Part shown: piece after piece, positions 46,458 to 55,957 of the stretch
How positions within the stretch are numbered: the stretch's first letter is position 1
Layout of the letters: the number at the start of each line of letters is the position of its first letter
Source of the DNA: a virus
Direction: 5' to 3' (one strand)
Virus record (IMG/VR): IMGVR_UViG_3300036652_000269
Location: 1 to 64,000 of that record
DNA length: 64,000 nt
The notes under the pieces: generated by a model
Database searches by the model: none
Told to the model about the DNA's origin: nothing
The model's input: the letters and a program-made list of their open reading frames with translations, nothing else
Made by a program: the position numbers and the translations under genes

Positions 46458-48890
46458 CTAGCGCTTGGGAGCCCAGTTGCACCAGCACCGGCAGTTGATG
46501 ATTTCGTCCAACGCACCTGCTGGGTCACCAGGGTAGAGCATCTTGGATTCTCCGACAGTGAAACGGTCGCCACCGGAAACTGACTTCCCGTCCACCATGG
46601 CGTGGGTGTGCCGGACCCGCTCGTCGTCTTCGGTCCACCAGGTCTTCGTCATGTAGTCGGCAGCCGTTCCGTACACCGCCTGCCGGATGCCTTCAACCGT
46701 TGAAGTTGTCAGGTTGACAGCAAGGCCCGTCTTCCAGCTGGACCGAGCGCCCACCATCTTGGTGACCGCCTTCTTGATTTCCGTCATGGACGCACCCTGG
46801 CTGTCCAGTTCGGCAATCTTGGCAGCGACCTTCTCGGACTGCCGCATGGCTGACGATTCCACGATGCCCAACGCCTGACCCAGCACGTCGTACAGCTTGG
46901 CTTCCGGATCGATGAACAGCCGGGTCAGTGGAGTGTTGCCGAACTGGTTGATCCGCCCGCTGTCCGCCATCTGGTCGATGACCCCGGCTTGGTGCAGGGA
47001 TCGGGCAGCACGCTTGGCTTCGCGTTCGAGGATGGGCTTCAGCAAGGTGTGCATGTCGCCCACGATGTCCTGCGACCATTCGTCACCAGCCACCACGTAC
47101 ATCGGGTCCAAAGCCTTCGTGCCGACTTCCTTGCCGTCCCAGTGCCGGGTGTGCTTCAGCACCTTGGCGTGGTCCAACCGGGACAGGAAGACCTTCTCTT
47201 GGCGATGACCCCAGACCGTCAGCCCGGTTTCGACTGTCGCTTCGATAGTTGCACGCAGCTGAAGGTACGGGTGTTCCTTGTATTCGGGCTCGATGACTAT
47301 TTCGGCGTCGATGATGTCCGGGTCATCACCCCCGGTGTCGGACAGCATCTTTCGTTCGATGAGTTCGTTCATTGATGCCTTGGCCGCAACCCGTTCCGCA
47401 CGGGCTGCCACGACCCCCAGGGCTGCCTGCACCGGGTTGAAGGACGACGCCGGTCCACCGATGGGGGCCAACGGCTTCTGAGAGCCCCCAGGAAGGGCTG
47501 CCGGGGCTGCCGGGGCACCGGGAAGGGCCGGGGCCTGTGCAGGGGCACCAGGGGCACCCTGCGTCATCGACTGCCTGGCCAGGGCGGACTCGGCACGCAT
47601 CATGCCAGCGATGGCTGCCGCTGCCAGGTTGGGCAGGTTGCGGATCGCTTTTTCGTCGTCCGGGTCCCGCGCGATGACCACACCGTTGGGCAGGAACAGG
47701 GCACGGGTGCCAGGGATGTCCCAGGGCTTCTCCCCGACTGCCCGGAAGAAATCGTCCAGGGTGGCTGCCCCGGCTGCGACTTCGGCCAGCTTGTTCGTGC
47801 GCCGGGTGTTGATGGCCCGTTGCAAGACTTCGACTCCGCTGAAGTCGTAGGCCAGGTTGATGTCGTCGTCCAGGTCACCGGTCAGGGCGTTCAGCCCCAT
47901 GGCCATGCCCTTGCAGTGGTCTATCTCGGTGTGCAGCCAGAACCCTTCGAGTTCTGCGTCCGCGTTGTCAAACGTACGACCCGAGGCATTGCCCAGCACC
48001 GATTCCGCGACACCGAACGCCAGCAGCAGATCGTCCTTACCTGCCTTCAGCCCAGCCAGCCACTCGATGTCGCGGGGGGTGGCACCCAGGTCCTGCACGC
48101 TGATGTCGTCGGCTTCGATGACGATGGTCTGGCCAGCAGCCAACGGACCACCCGTGAACCGGTTCTTGATTTCCTGAGCATCACCGGGGCTGGTGTCACC
48201 CTTGATGCCGACCAACAGACCAGGGCGTCCGTCGTTGGTGATGAAGTTCCGGTTGAACAACCTGGCGAGCCAGTCGCTTTCCGCCACGATGCCTGCCGAC
48301 ACCATCGGGGTCAGTTGCTGGTACGGATCGGTCGGGTGCGGCATCAGCTTGATCCAGATCACCTGATCGGGAGCCAACGTCTGCACCGTGTAGTCGGACC
48401 GGGTGACTTCATACCCCGACACGAAGGTGATCGGGTCTGGTATCGGGTTGACAGCTTCTGCGTTCAGCAGGTGCAGTTGCGACGGCCTGCCATCCCGACC
48501 TCGCACCACTTCGACAAAGGCACCTTTGCGGGACAGCAGCAGTTGGGTGGACAGCCGGTACCGGAACATCCAAGCTGTCTCGTAGATGTTGGCGTTCAGG
48601 TTCAGCAGCTTGTACAGCCGGGGGTCGTCAATGGTCGTCCCGGTTTCGTAGTCACCCCGGCGCAGGATGATGGGTAGCCCGGCCTGCTTGGACGCGATGG
48701 CGTTCACACACCGTGCCACCCAGATGACTTTCTCCAAGCCATCCTTGACAGATCGACCCAAGTCCCACGGACCAACCGGACCTGACGACCGGATCAGTGC
48801 ACGGCCCAAGGCACCCGACGACCGTGCCACCGCACCAGCCGAGCTAGCCGTACGCCGGTTCAGCAGCGGTGCGAGGAAGTTGCCTGGCAT
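46458..48890 (-). CDS. Portal protein fused to MuF-like head morphogenesis domain
   Basis: 810 residues; AGGAGC before the ATG. Residues about 40-430 have portal features of the HK97/PF04860 type (VARCVNAIASKQAGLPIILRR, MFRYRLSTQLLLSRKGAFVEVVRG, KDDLLLAFGVAESVLGNASGRTF). After a Pro/Ala linker, residues about 560-810 form a head-morphogenesis domain ending in TWWTEDDERVRHTHAMVDGKSVSGGDRF...GALDEIINCRCWCNWAPKR, the typical MuF/SPP1 gp7 C-terminus. The fusion places portal and minor head function in one chain. One TGTC-N5-GACA copy at 46707-46719. Confidence 0.85.
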   Translation of the reverse strand: MPGNFLAPLLNRRTASSAGAVARSSGALGRALIRSSGPVGPWDLGRSVKDGLEKVIWVARCVNAIASKQAGLPIILRRGDYETGTTIDDPRLYKLLNLNANIYETAWMFRYRLSTQLLLSRKGAFVEVVRGRDGRPSQLHLLNAEAVNPIPDPITFVSGYEVTRSDYTVQTLAPDQVIWIKLMPHPTDPYQQLTPMVSAGIVAESDWLARLFNRNFITNDGRPGLLVGIKGDTSPGDAQEIKNRFTGGPLAAGQTIVIEADDISVQDLGATPRDIEWLAGLKAGKDDLLLAFGVAESVLGNASGRTFDNADAELEGFWLHTEIDHCKGMAMGLNALTGDLDDDINLAYDFSGVEVLQRAINTRRTNKLAEVAAGAATLDDFFRAVGEKPWDIPGTRALFLPNGVVIARDPDDEKAIRNLPNLAAAAIAGMMRAESALARQSMTQGAPGAPAQAPALPGAPAAPAALPGGSQKPLAPIGGPASSFNPVQAALGVVAARAERVAAKASMNELIERKMLSDTGGDDPDIIDAEIVIEPEYKEHPYLQLRATIEATVETGLTVWGHRQEKVFLSRLDHAKVLKHTRHWDGKEVGTKALDPMYVVAGDEWSQDIVGDMHTLLKPILEREAKRAARSLHQAGVIDQMADSGRINQFGNTPLTRLFIDPEAKLYDVLGQALGIVESSAMRQSEKVAAKIAELDSQGASMTEIKKAVTKMVGARSSWKTGLAVNLTTSTVEGIRQAVYGTAADYMTKTWWTEDDERVRHTHAMVDGKSVSGGDRFTVGESKMLYPGDPAGALDEIINCRCWCNWAPKR

Positions 48891-48908
48891 GGGCTGTTGC
48901 TCCTAGGA

Positions 48909-49097
48909 CTAGAAACCGATAATGACCCCCACCACCAGCAGGGCTAGTCCCAGTATGGCGATCCCGGCTGCCCAAGACCACAACATCCCCACACCCACCA
49001 CCAACGAGGCGAGTCCAGCCACCATCAAAACGACAGACAGCACGGCTTCCAGTACAGGCGTTTCCGGTGTCCTCGTCTGTCTTCTGTCAATCTCCAT
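48909..49097 (-). CDS. Small two-TM protein
   Basis: 62 residues; start at 49097 after AAGGAGTGACG (an upstream ATG in the same frame is rejected). It overlaps the preceding gene by 11 bases. Two hydrophobic segments (VLEAVLSVVLMVAGLASLVVGVGML and GIAILGLALLVVGVII) follow a charged N-terminus. Function unknown; it precedes the portal gene. Confidence 0.6.
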   Translation of the reverse strand: MEIDRRQTRTPETPVLEAVLSVVLMVAGLASLVVGVGMLWSWAAGIAILGLALLVVGVIIGF

Positions 49098-49563
49098 TTT
49101 CGTCACTCCTTGACTTGCGGTGCTTCGGGTCGGATGGGGTAGTGGGCGTGTCGCCATCGATCATCCGGTCGATGTAGTCGGCCATGGTGCCCACTGACAA
49201 CTCTTCGTTCTGCGAGTTGCTGAAGTGTTCCCACAGCTGGTTACGGACTATCATGCAGACAACGGTGGCTATCTCGGTGGCCTGCTGGACCGACACCCCG
49301 TGTTCGTCCGCCAGTCGTTCCATGTCTATCTGTTCGAAAGGCTGATGACGTTCGAGATATGCGTCACGTTCGTCCAGGGTGGCCATCACCACCCAGTAAC
49401 ACCCGGCCAGCAGCAGCAGGGTCCACTGCCCGGTCATCACGGTGTACGCGCCACCGAGTAGGTAGCTGCCCCGCAACAACCAGGTCTGGGCATCCGGCCT
49501 GCGCATCACCCAACGCATGGCCAGGATGCCAGCACCCAGCAGGGGCAGATACCAGAGTTTCAT
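49087..49563 (-). CDS. Membrane-anchored hypothetical protein
   Basis: 158 residues; its ATG overlaps the upstream TGA (ATGA). The N-terminal about 65 residues contain two hydrophobic segments (YLPLLGAGILAMRWVM and YLLGGAYTVMTGQWTLLLLAGCYWVVM); the rest is a helical cytoplasmic region (QPFEQIDMERLADEHGVSVQQATEIATVVCMIV). Function unknown. Confidence 0.65.
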   Translation of the reverse strand: MKLWYLPLLGAGILAMRWVMRRPDAQTWLLRGSYLLGGAYTVMTGQWTLLLLAGCYWVVMATLDERDAYLERHQPFEQIDMERLADEHGVSVQQATEIATVVCMIVRNQLWEHFSNSQNEELSVGTMADYIDRMIDGDTPTTPSDPKHRKSRSDENGD

Positions 49564-50012
49564 CTTGCTAATACACCGATACGCGGGTCCATCACGGATA
49601 GCGCCAGTCGGGTATCCGCCATGAACTGGTAGAAGCTACCCCGCATGGCAACGTCGTGCAGCGGGTCGGTGCACAGGTATTCGCATACCTCGTCGTAGAT
49701 CGGGGCGCTGGAATAGACCGGCCCGAACGCAGCCCCGAACAACGGGTCGTGCGGGCTGAACGATTTCCACCTGATGTGGCCATCCGATGTCCGGGTACCG
49801 AAGCAACCACACGGGGCTTCGATGTCTTCCACGATGTCGATCCCCGCCATGTTCATGACTCCACCGTAGATGTCACGCCGTGGTGCACTGCTGAACTTGG
49901 CTTTCAGGTTGGCAATATCTTTCGGGCTCATCCGGATGTTGGTCGTTAGCAGTGCCCCACCGGGCAGATACACACGTGTCCCACGGGGCCACCAACGAGA
50001 TAGCAGAAACAT
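49560..50012 (-). CDS. Hypothetical protein
   Basis: 150 residues, AGGATAG before the ATG. Mixed alpha/beta with RVYLPGGALLTTNIRMSPKDIANL, IEAPCGCFGTRTSDGHIRWKSFSPHDPLFG and a C-terminal helix. Two close Cys residues (CGCFG) are notable. It is coupled to the following membrane protein. No family assigned. Confidence 0.6.
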   Translation of the reverse strand: MFLLSRWWPRGTRVYLPGGALLTTNIRMSPKDIANLKAKFSSAPRRDIYGGVMNMAGIDIVEDIEAPCGCFGTRTSDGHIRWKSFSPHDPLFGAAFGPVYSSAPIYDEVCEYLCTDPLHDVAMRGSFYQFMADTRLALSVMDPRIGVLAR

Positions 50013-50041
50013 ATTTCTATCCTATCTTTGTCGATGTGAAA

Positions 50042-50080
50042 GTCCCCCGCCACCGGACCTTGCAGCCGATGACGGGGGAC
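50042..50080 (-). terminator. Hairpin after the coiled-coil protein gene
   Basis: GTCCCCCG (50042-50049) and CGGGGGAC (50073-50080) form an 8-bp stem followed on the minus strand by TTTCAC. It lies between 50103-50711 and 49560-50012 and is a reasonable intrinsic terminator. Confidence 0.55.
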
Positions 50081-50102
50081 CGCTGGATGGGGTGGCGCGA
50101 AC

Positions 50103-50711
50103 TTAGCTGGTGGGCTGATCGGTGGGCTGGCTGGCCGAGTCCGTGCTGACCGTCATCGGGGCAGCGGTGTCGTTGCCGGTGGCCGTAGTGGTGCTGATCT
50201 GAACACCCGGTGTGGTGTCGCTAGTCGGTGCACTGTCCGCTACCGCCACCGGGTCGCCGGCCACCGTGGTGTCCGCCGGAGTGCTGGCGTCCGTGGTGCT
50301 GGTGGTTGTCGGATCGACAGTCGGGGTCGCTGTGCCGGTCGTGTCGGTCGTGGTGGCGTCAGCCGGGGGTGCAGCCGGGGCAGCCTGCGGGAGAACGTTG
50401 TTCAGTGCCACCAGGTCGTTGTTGACCGCCGACGATGCTGCGCTGATCTGAGTCTGAAGGCTGGCGATGGTGGCCTGGTCCGCTGCGTCCGCCTGGGTCA
50501 GCTGGGACACCTGGGCCTGAAGGCTGTTCACCGAGCCCATCAGACTGACAACCTTGCCGACAACGGCGTCCAGCTGGGTCAGTTCGTCGGACAGTGCGTT
50601 GTTCTGGGTCATGAGTGCTTCTCCGATTTCGTCTACGCGCCGGTATAGCGCGATCAGGATGTCGCGGTCCGACAGTTCATGCACTGGCAAGACCGCATGG
50701 TGTTCGCCCAC
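50103..50711 (-). CDS. Coiled-coil protein with Thr/Ala-rich tail
   Basis: 202 residues from a GTG preceded by AAGGG at 9 bases. Residues about 10-105 are a long coiled coil (LIALYRRVDEIGEALMTQNNALSDEL, VNSLQAQVSQLTQADAADQATIASLQTQISAA). The C-terminal 90 residues are a Thr/Pro/Ala/Asp tail without charge clustering. Possibly a scaffold or bacterial-surface-facing stalk. Function unknown. Confidence 0.6.
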   Translation of the reverse strand: MGEHHAVLPVHELSDRDILIALYRRVDEIGEALMTQNNALSDELTQLDAVVGKVVSLMGSVNSLQAQVSQLTQADAADQATIASLQTQISAASSAVNNDLVALNNVLPQAAPAAPPADATTTDTTGTATPTVDPTTTSTTDASTPADTTVAGDPVAVADSAPTSDTTPGVQISTTTATGNDTAAPMTVSTDSASQPTDQPTS

Positions 50712-50772
50712 TGGGATGGCCCTTCGGGACGGAGTTGGCTTACGGCAACACTGTGGGTCAACTAGGTCAGCT

Positions 50773-51504
50773 TCAGCAACCCCCTTCGACCATGGCCAAG
50801 ATGGTGTCCGCGTGCTGAATGGCTGTCAGCACGATAGATGAAAACAGATGGTCCTTGAACTGCTGGTCCACCGGCAACTGGTCGTAGGGCACCAGACACG
50901 GGTGGGTTTTCAACTCGGGGTCCTTGACCGGCCCGTACACCCAGCCCTGTTCTGTCTTGGTGTCGCACCACAGCTGGTGGGACTGTTCGGGAGTGTTCCC
51001 GTTCAGCACCCCACGTACGCCGATCCGCACGCTTTCCTGCATGGCCGGGTCCACGTCGTCCCAGTCCGCTGCCACGTCGATGCCGGACCACGGCTGCAAC
51101 TGCTGAACACCTCTGTTGGCTGAATGACAAAAACGGGCAATCGCATCGATCACCAGGTTCTTGTCCGCAGTGGACATCGGGTCTTCGGCGTCGTGGTCTT
51201 CCTCCCGATCCACCTGCAACGCATCGGTAGGCATGTCGGGTGTCTTCACGATGTCCGGGTGCGCTTCCTGCCAGGCTACGATCCGGGCAACGTGGGCGTT
51301 GAGGCCATCAATGATGTTCTGGTCCCGTTCGACGGTAGGCAAGTGGGCCACTGCTTCCTGGTAACCACGGATCGCGTGCAGGATGAGCTTGTCCTTGGCC
51401 CGAAACAGGATGACCGGTTCGTCTTCACCGATGGTGGTGGTGATGTGCTTGCGCTTGTGGGGCCAGTCCTGAACCCCCTGATAATCCGCACGTGCGTGCA
51501 ACAT
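50773..51504 (-). CDS. RyR-domain protein
   Basis: 243 residues; GGAG 8 bases before the ATG. Residues about 130-235 match the RyR (ryanodine-receptor) repeat: ARFCHSANRGVQQLQPWSG..., MQESVRIGVRGVLNGNTPEQSHQLW, QGWVYGPVKDPELKTHPCLVPYDQLP and KDHLFSSIV. Prokaryotic and phage RyR domains occur in signalling and stress contexts and may sense or bind nucleotides or proteins; the exact role is unknown. The N-terminal 120 residues are helical. It lies in the accessory block between packaging and portal genes. Confidence 0.75.
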   Translation of the reverse strand: MLHARADYQGVQDWPHKRKHITTTIGEDEPVILFRAKDKLILHAIRGYQEAVAHLPTVERDQNIIDGLNAHVARIVAWQEAHPDIVKTPDMPTDALQVDREEDHDAEDPMSTADKNLVIDAIARFCHSANRGVQQLQPWSGIDVAADWDDVDPAMQESVRIGVRGVLNGNTPEQSHQLWCDTKTEQGWVYGPVKDPELKTHPCLVPYDQLPVDQQFKDHLFSSIVLTAIQHADTILAMVEGGC

Positions 51505-51505
51505 G

Positions 51506-51889
51506 TCATAACTCCACTACTGCATCACGGGTGATGACCGTGGAACCGGGACGGTTCGCGGCCCGCTTGCGACATTCCCGTTCGGCGTCGGCTGCTGTCG
51601 AACTGAAAGCCTCGAAACCGTCTTCGAGTACCCACACCCACTGCTGCTTGCGAACCTTGCGTGGACCCCGCTGGGACTTGGGTCGTGACTGCACAGCCTG
51701 AGCTTCTACTGCCGGTGCCCGATGGTTGTCTGCGGCCTTGGTGCAGCGTTCGCATATCTGGGTGTTGGGTTTCAGTTCAATAGTTAGCGTCAGGTCGGTG
51801 CCACACCAGGCTTTCAGGTCTTCGGTAGACCTGATCAGGTGCTTCATGGTGCCGAACCGAGAATGGGCGTACACAGGGGTATCTGTCAT
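51506..51889 (-). CDS. Small zinc-binding protein
   Basis: 127 residues; start at 51889 after AGGAAC. TMKHLIRSTEDLKAWCGTDL...NTQICERCTKA repeats the H...C...C-x2-C layout of 1245-1652 and of many actinobacterial small zinc proteins. The C-terminal half is basic and Trp-containing (KVRKQQWVWVLEDGFEAF). Possibly DNA-associated. Likely served by the promoter at 51926-51957. Confidence 0.65.
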   Translation of the reverse strand: MTDTPVYAHSRFGTMKHLIRSTEDLKAWCGTDLTLTIELKPNTQICERCTKAADNHRAPAVEAQAVQSRPKSQRGPRKVRKQQWVWVLEDGFEAFSSTAADAERECRKRAANRPGSTVITRDAVVEL

Positions 51890-51925
51890 AACGATAGTTC
51901 CTAGCTGTTGTCTGACCGGCGAAGT

Positions 51926-51957
51926 CATCCTAGCCGGGCCAGGTCGGGTTGGTGCAA
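51926..51957 (-). promoter_or_regulatory. Possible promoter for 51889 leftward
   Basis: On the minus strand TTGCAC is followed 19 bases later by TAGGAT (-10-like), with the ATG of 51506-51889 about 37 bases downstream. TAGGAT is a good actinobacterial -10; the spacing is one or two bases longer than ideal. Prediction by eye only. Confidence 0.35.
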
Positions 51958-52108
51958 TGGCCGGTAGCCCGGCTGTACGGCACGCTGACGGGCTAACCGG
52001 ACGGGTTGGCAGTCCAGGTCCGGATCGGGCTGATAATCTGCCTGCTGCGTTGCTGGGCGTTGTCTCCTGATTGGTTAGTCGTCCCGATCAGCTTGACCGT
52101 CAGCACGT

Positions 52109-52169
52109 GTGGTGCCCCGCACCTGTCTGCTGACCGGCAGATCACAGACAGCTGTGTGCGGGGCACCAC
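52109..52169 (-). terminator. Strong hairpin after the NlpC-like gene
   Basis: GTGGTGCCCCGCAC (52109-52122) and GTGCGGGGCACCAC (52156-52169) form a perfect 14-bp stem in the 310-base gap between 51889 and 52200. It probably terminates the leftward transcript of 52200-52769 and upstream genes. The rest of the gap holds the possible promoter noted at 51926 and no gene that I can support. Confidence 0.65.
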
Positions 52170-52199
52170 TCATGTTCACGCCCGGTTATGGACTGATAG

Positions 52200-52769
52200 T
52201 TACTTGGTGAACAGGGTGTTGACGGTCTGCTGGTAATACAGCTTGTCAAGTAGACAAGTGATCGAGCCGGGAGTGACATACCCCGGCCAGCGGTGGTCAT
52301 CGAACAGCTGGTACCCGCCGTCCTGGTAGCACTGGTCGATGTACTGCGAGCAGATCATGTGCTTGTTGCTGGCGATGTAGTCCTTCAGCAACTGATCTGC
52401 CGGGTACAGGTGCAGCCGGTGAGTAGCCAACGCCGCATAGTCCAGGTACGAATACCCCACGTGCAGGTCGGCATAGCGCTGGGCCGCTGCCACGATGGCG
52501 GCACGCTGGTCGTCGGTCGGGTTGATGAGTCCCGACGACCACCGGATCGTTCTGCCGTCATAGATCGACAGGTCACGGATCGCGGCCCCGTGCGGTTGGG
52601 CCTGGGCTATCTTGCCATCCCCCATGTACATGAGCACATGTTCGTAGTCCTTGTAGCCGTCACCGTTCAGCCACTGGCCGATCCGGATCGCCTTCCCCAC
52701 GTCCCCCATCACCTTCACCACTCCGATGTCGGCTGGCTTCAGGGTCGGGGACAAGTTCGTGGTGGTCAT
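52200..52769 (-). CDS. Permuted-papain / YiiX-like cysteine hydrolase
   Basis: 189 residues; start at 52769 after AAGGAAGC. The fold of the permuted NlpC/P60 family (YiiX-like) is indicated by DIGVVKVMG..., DYEHVLMYMGDGKIAQAQPHGAAI (His), a YSYLDYAALA helix, and ICSQYIDQCYQDGG (catalytic-type Cys) followed by DHRWPGYVTPGSITCLL. Such enzymes cleave peptides or lipids and occur in phages as wall- or lipid-active proteins. A TGTC-N5-GACA site with perfect CTTGTC/GACAAG arms lies at its end (52242-52258). Confidence 0.68.
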   Translation of the reverse strand: MTTTNLSPTLKPADIGVVKVMGDVGKAIRIGQWLNGDGYKDYEHVLMYMGDGKIAQAQPHGAAIRDLSIYDGRTIRWSSGLINPTDDQRAAIVAAAQRYADLHVGYSYLDYAALATHRLHLYPADQLLKDYIASNKHMICSQYIDQCYQDGGYQLFDDHRWPGYVTPGSITCLLDKLYYQQTVNTLFTK

Positions 52770-53025
52770 TGGTGCCTGCTTCCTTTTTCTGTTTGACAGG
52801 TTCCATGTGCGGGCGAGCATGAGCCAGCACACCTATCATCCAAGCAGGCGGCACATACTGTTTGGGTGCATCGGGCGTGATACCCAACAGGCGTTTCTCT
52901 TCCGATTCGACGGCTGCCGTGTAGCGGTCCACTTCCGCTTCGATCCTGGCGTGTGCCTTCTTCGTGTGTTCGGCCAGGATGCGACGGCGTAACTCGGCGC
53001 GCTGTTGTTCCTGTGATGTCTTCAT
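52660..53025 (-). CDS. Hypothetical helical protein
   Basis: 121 residues; ATGA junction with the upstream gene. The first 50 residues are a charged coiled helix (SQEQQRAELRRRILAEHTKKAHARIEAEVDRYTAAVESEEK). A PPAWMIGVLAHARPHMEPVK segment follows. The C-terminal third overlaps the start of the next gene by 110 bases and is low-complexity. Function unknown. Confidence 0.6.
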   Translation of the reverse strand: MKTSQEQQRAELRRRILAEHTKKAHARIEAEVDRYTAAVESEEKRLLGITPDAPKQYVPPAWMIGVLAHARPHMEPVKQKKEAGTNDHHELVPDPEASRHRSGEGDGGRGEGDPDRPVAER

Positions 53026-53807
53026 GGCGCGGGCACGTAGTGTTCGGTGATGTACCGGGCGGCAGTCTTCGCGGCGTCCTTGATGCGAACCACTTGATAG
53101 CCGTCGTCGTCCGAGTACGAATCCTGGTCCAAGAACACGGATTCCAGGTCAGCGGCCAGCTTGTCCAGTGCTGGCATGTCGGCAAACGCATCGATCAACG
53201 GGGTGCCGATGCTGTAGGTGCCGCCACCGACGTCGAGCGGCTCAAGCAGTTCAAACGGTTGGTTCAGCCGGGCGATGATGTGGATGTCCTGATCTTCCAA
53301 TCGAGCACTGACCACTTCTAGGCTGCCGATGACATCGTACGGGGGCGTACCCGGTGTAGGGGACGGACCGAAACTGTAGGACTCTTCAAAGTAATCACTG
53401 GCGAAGCAGGTCCGTACCCCGTCCGCATAGGTCAGCGATAGATAGTCGCCATACTTGACCGTCATGTCGAACGGCTTGCCATCTTCTTCGAAGACGAACA
53501 TCACCCCACTGCCGCGATTCGTATCTTCGACGTACGAGAACTTTTCGGCCTTCAGGAACCGGGCACAGTCGCGTTCGTTCCCCGGCTGTAGCTGAATCGC
53601 CGTCAACACGGCGGGTGTGTACTCTTTGCGCCGGGCCTTGTTGTTCCAGTGATACAGCGACGGGTAACCGCGTGCCATGTCAGTCTTGGTTTCCGGCTTC
53701 GGCATCCCATGTTCCTTCGGTTCGACGTTGGGCCACTCGGTGGAGCGGGCCGGTGGGCGTTCGGGTGCAGCTGATGGTTCGGGGTCGTAGGCGTCGTCGC
53801 GTCCCAT
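53022..53807 (-). CDS. Hypothetical protein
   Basis: 261 residues; GAAAGGTTGACC before the ATG. The N-terminal 65 residues are Pro-rich; a folded part follows (NERDCARFLKAEKFSYVEDTNRGSGVMFVFEEDGKPFDMTVKYGDYLSLTY). Aromatic and Asp content is high. It may be a single-domain accessory protein. No family recognised. Confidence 0.6.
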   Translation of the reverse strand: MGRDDAYDPEPSAAPERPPARSTEWPNVEPKEHGMPKPETKTDMARGYPSLYHWNNKARRKEYTPAVLTAIQLQPGNERDCARFLKAEKFSYVEDTNRGSGVMFVFEEDGKPFDMTVKYGDYLSLTYADGVRTCFASDYFEESYSFGPSPTPGTPPYDVIGSLEVVSARLEDQDIHIIARLNQPFELLEPLDVGGGTYSIGTPLIDAFADMPALDKLAADLESVFLDQDSYSDDDGYQVVRIKDAAKTAARYITEHYVPAP

Positions 53808-53811
53808 AGGG

Positions 53812-54096
53812 TCAACCTTTCAGTTCGACAATCTGTACGTGGGCAAGGGATTCTGCACCACAGTTCAGGCAGCTGTCCCCAGCAGAGCCTGCTTCTTCGT
53901 CGTCGGTGAAGATTTCGCAAGACTGGCAGAACCACCCCACCGCCAGCACTGTCGGAGCAGCATCGATCACACCGGGGCACTTCAGGATCGCGGTCCGTGA
54001 ACCGGGACGGTCACGATTGTCGTGCGGTGGGTGCGGCCTGGTGTCCGGACAGGGGCTGTAGGGGAACGCAAGGTGTACGTCCTGCTTACCCAACAT
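53812..54096 (-). CDS. Zinc-ribbon protein
   Basis: 94 residues; ATG at 54096 with GGGAG at 10 bases; an ATG three codons upstream is possible. A C-terminal rubredoxin-like ribbon CQSCEIF...SCLNCGAE (about residues 57-81) is clear. The N-terminus contains a PxPDTRPHPPHD stretch. The gene begins inside the end of its neighbour. Function unknown; probably nucleic-acid- or protein-binding. Confidence 0.65.
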   Translation of the reverse strand: MLGKQDVHLAFPYSPCPDTRPHPPHDNRDRPGSRTAILKCPGVIDAAPTVLAVGWFCQSCEIFTDDEEAGSAGDSCLNCGAESLAHVQIVELKG

Positions 54097-54296
54097 CGGT
54101 ACCATTCTCCCGAACGACTGTCAGTTCGACATCATCGGTGTGCAGCACCACCTTCACCCGGTCCGCCAGACCAGCCGGAAGCGCAGCCTTGACGACCTCG
54201 CGTACCTGGTCGATGGCACCGTAGTCGGACACCCTGACCAGCAACAGGTCGTCGGGTTGCAACCGCAGCACCCGGACCTCTGGTACTTCGCTGAGC

Positions 54297-54304
<8 letters not shown>
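54086..54304 (-). CDS. Small hypothetical protein
   Basis: 72 residues from ATG 54304 with GGCGGGGAC upstream. Alpha/beta content (VRVLRLQPDDLLLVRVSDYGAIDQVREVVKAALP, RVKVVLHTDDVELTVV). The stop overlaps the zinc-ribbon gene by a few bases. A TGTC-N5-GACA copy is at 54119-54131, on a V-E-L-T stretch. Confidence 0.6.
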
Positions 54305-55219
<915 letters not shown>

Positions 55220-55268
55220 GTCTACTGTCAGGACGACATGTGCCATCGCATCACTTCCGATCTTTGGG

Positions 55269-55850
55269 TTATGGGCGACCCCCTAATAGGGCTGCGACCC
55301 CTGTCACAATATCCGAAACACCGGGCAACAGACCACCAGCCACAGAAGGCCCTAGAAGGCCCGTAGACGGGCTAACGGCCACCAGGGGCAGCTGGGCAGC
55401 AGTCGATGGGGTTTCGCCGCCCACGAACGATCCTGGCGTGGTTATGCCCCCGGTCTGAGAAGTCTGCTGGGGCTGCGGCGTCGGGCTGGGTGTCTGCGTG
55501 GGTGCCGGTGTGGGCTGCGGCATCGAGGTCGGGGTCACCGCAACCACCTGAGTGACTGTCTTCTTGACAAGTTCTTCCCGGACGATGACCCGCTGGCTGG
55601 GGTTCGGGGTCAGCGTGGCAACCGGGGATGCGGTGACGGTGACTACCGGGTGGGCGGCAACATGGTGAGGTTGTTCCGCGATCCCCAGCCCAGGCTCGTT
55701 CAGCGTCTTAGCAGCCCAGTGCAGCCCGGTGGGCGAAGCAACCGTGCAGGCGATCATCCCGACCAGTAACGGCACCGCCCACTTCGGTCGGGTGCTGTAC
55801 CTGTACTTCACGTGCTGCGCAGACTCGTGCTGCCGTTGAAGTATCGACAT
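55269..55850 (-). CDS. Membrane-anchored Pro/Thr-rich exported protein
   Basis: 193 residues; AAGGGATG before the ATG. One hydrophobic segment near residues 27-43 (VPLLVGMIACTVASPTG) suggests a type II membrane anchor; the following 150 residues are Pro/Thr/Ser/Gln-rich, a mobile linker on the outer side of the membrane, with Gly-rich ends. It lies upstream of the Rpf-like enzyme and may belong to the same wall-directed set. Confidence 0.65.
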   Translation of the reverse strand: MSILQRQHESAQHVKYRYSTRPKWAVPLLVGMIACTVASPTGLHWAAKTLNEPGLGIAEQPHHVAAHPVVTVTASPVATLTPNPSQRVIVREELVKKTVTQVVAVTPTSMPQPTPAPTQTPSPTPQPQQTSQTGGITTPGSFVGGETPSTAAQLPLVAVSPSTGLLGPSVAGGLLPGVSDIVTGVAALLGGRP

Positions 55851-55957
55851 GACAGTGGCATCCCTTGGTCCGACCAGTCGTTGTTCCCGAAGAAAGCTAC
55901 CCGGTCCATGTGCTCGCTACACAGGGTAGCCTTACCGGTGCTGTCGGGCACGCAGGT

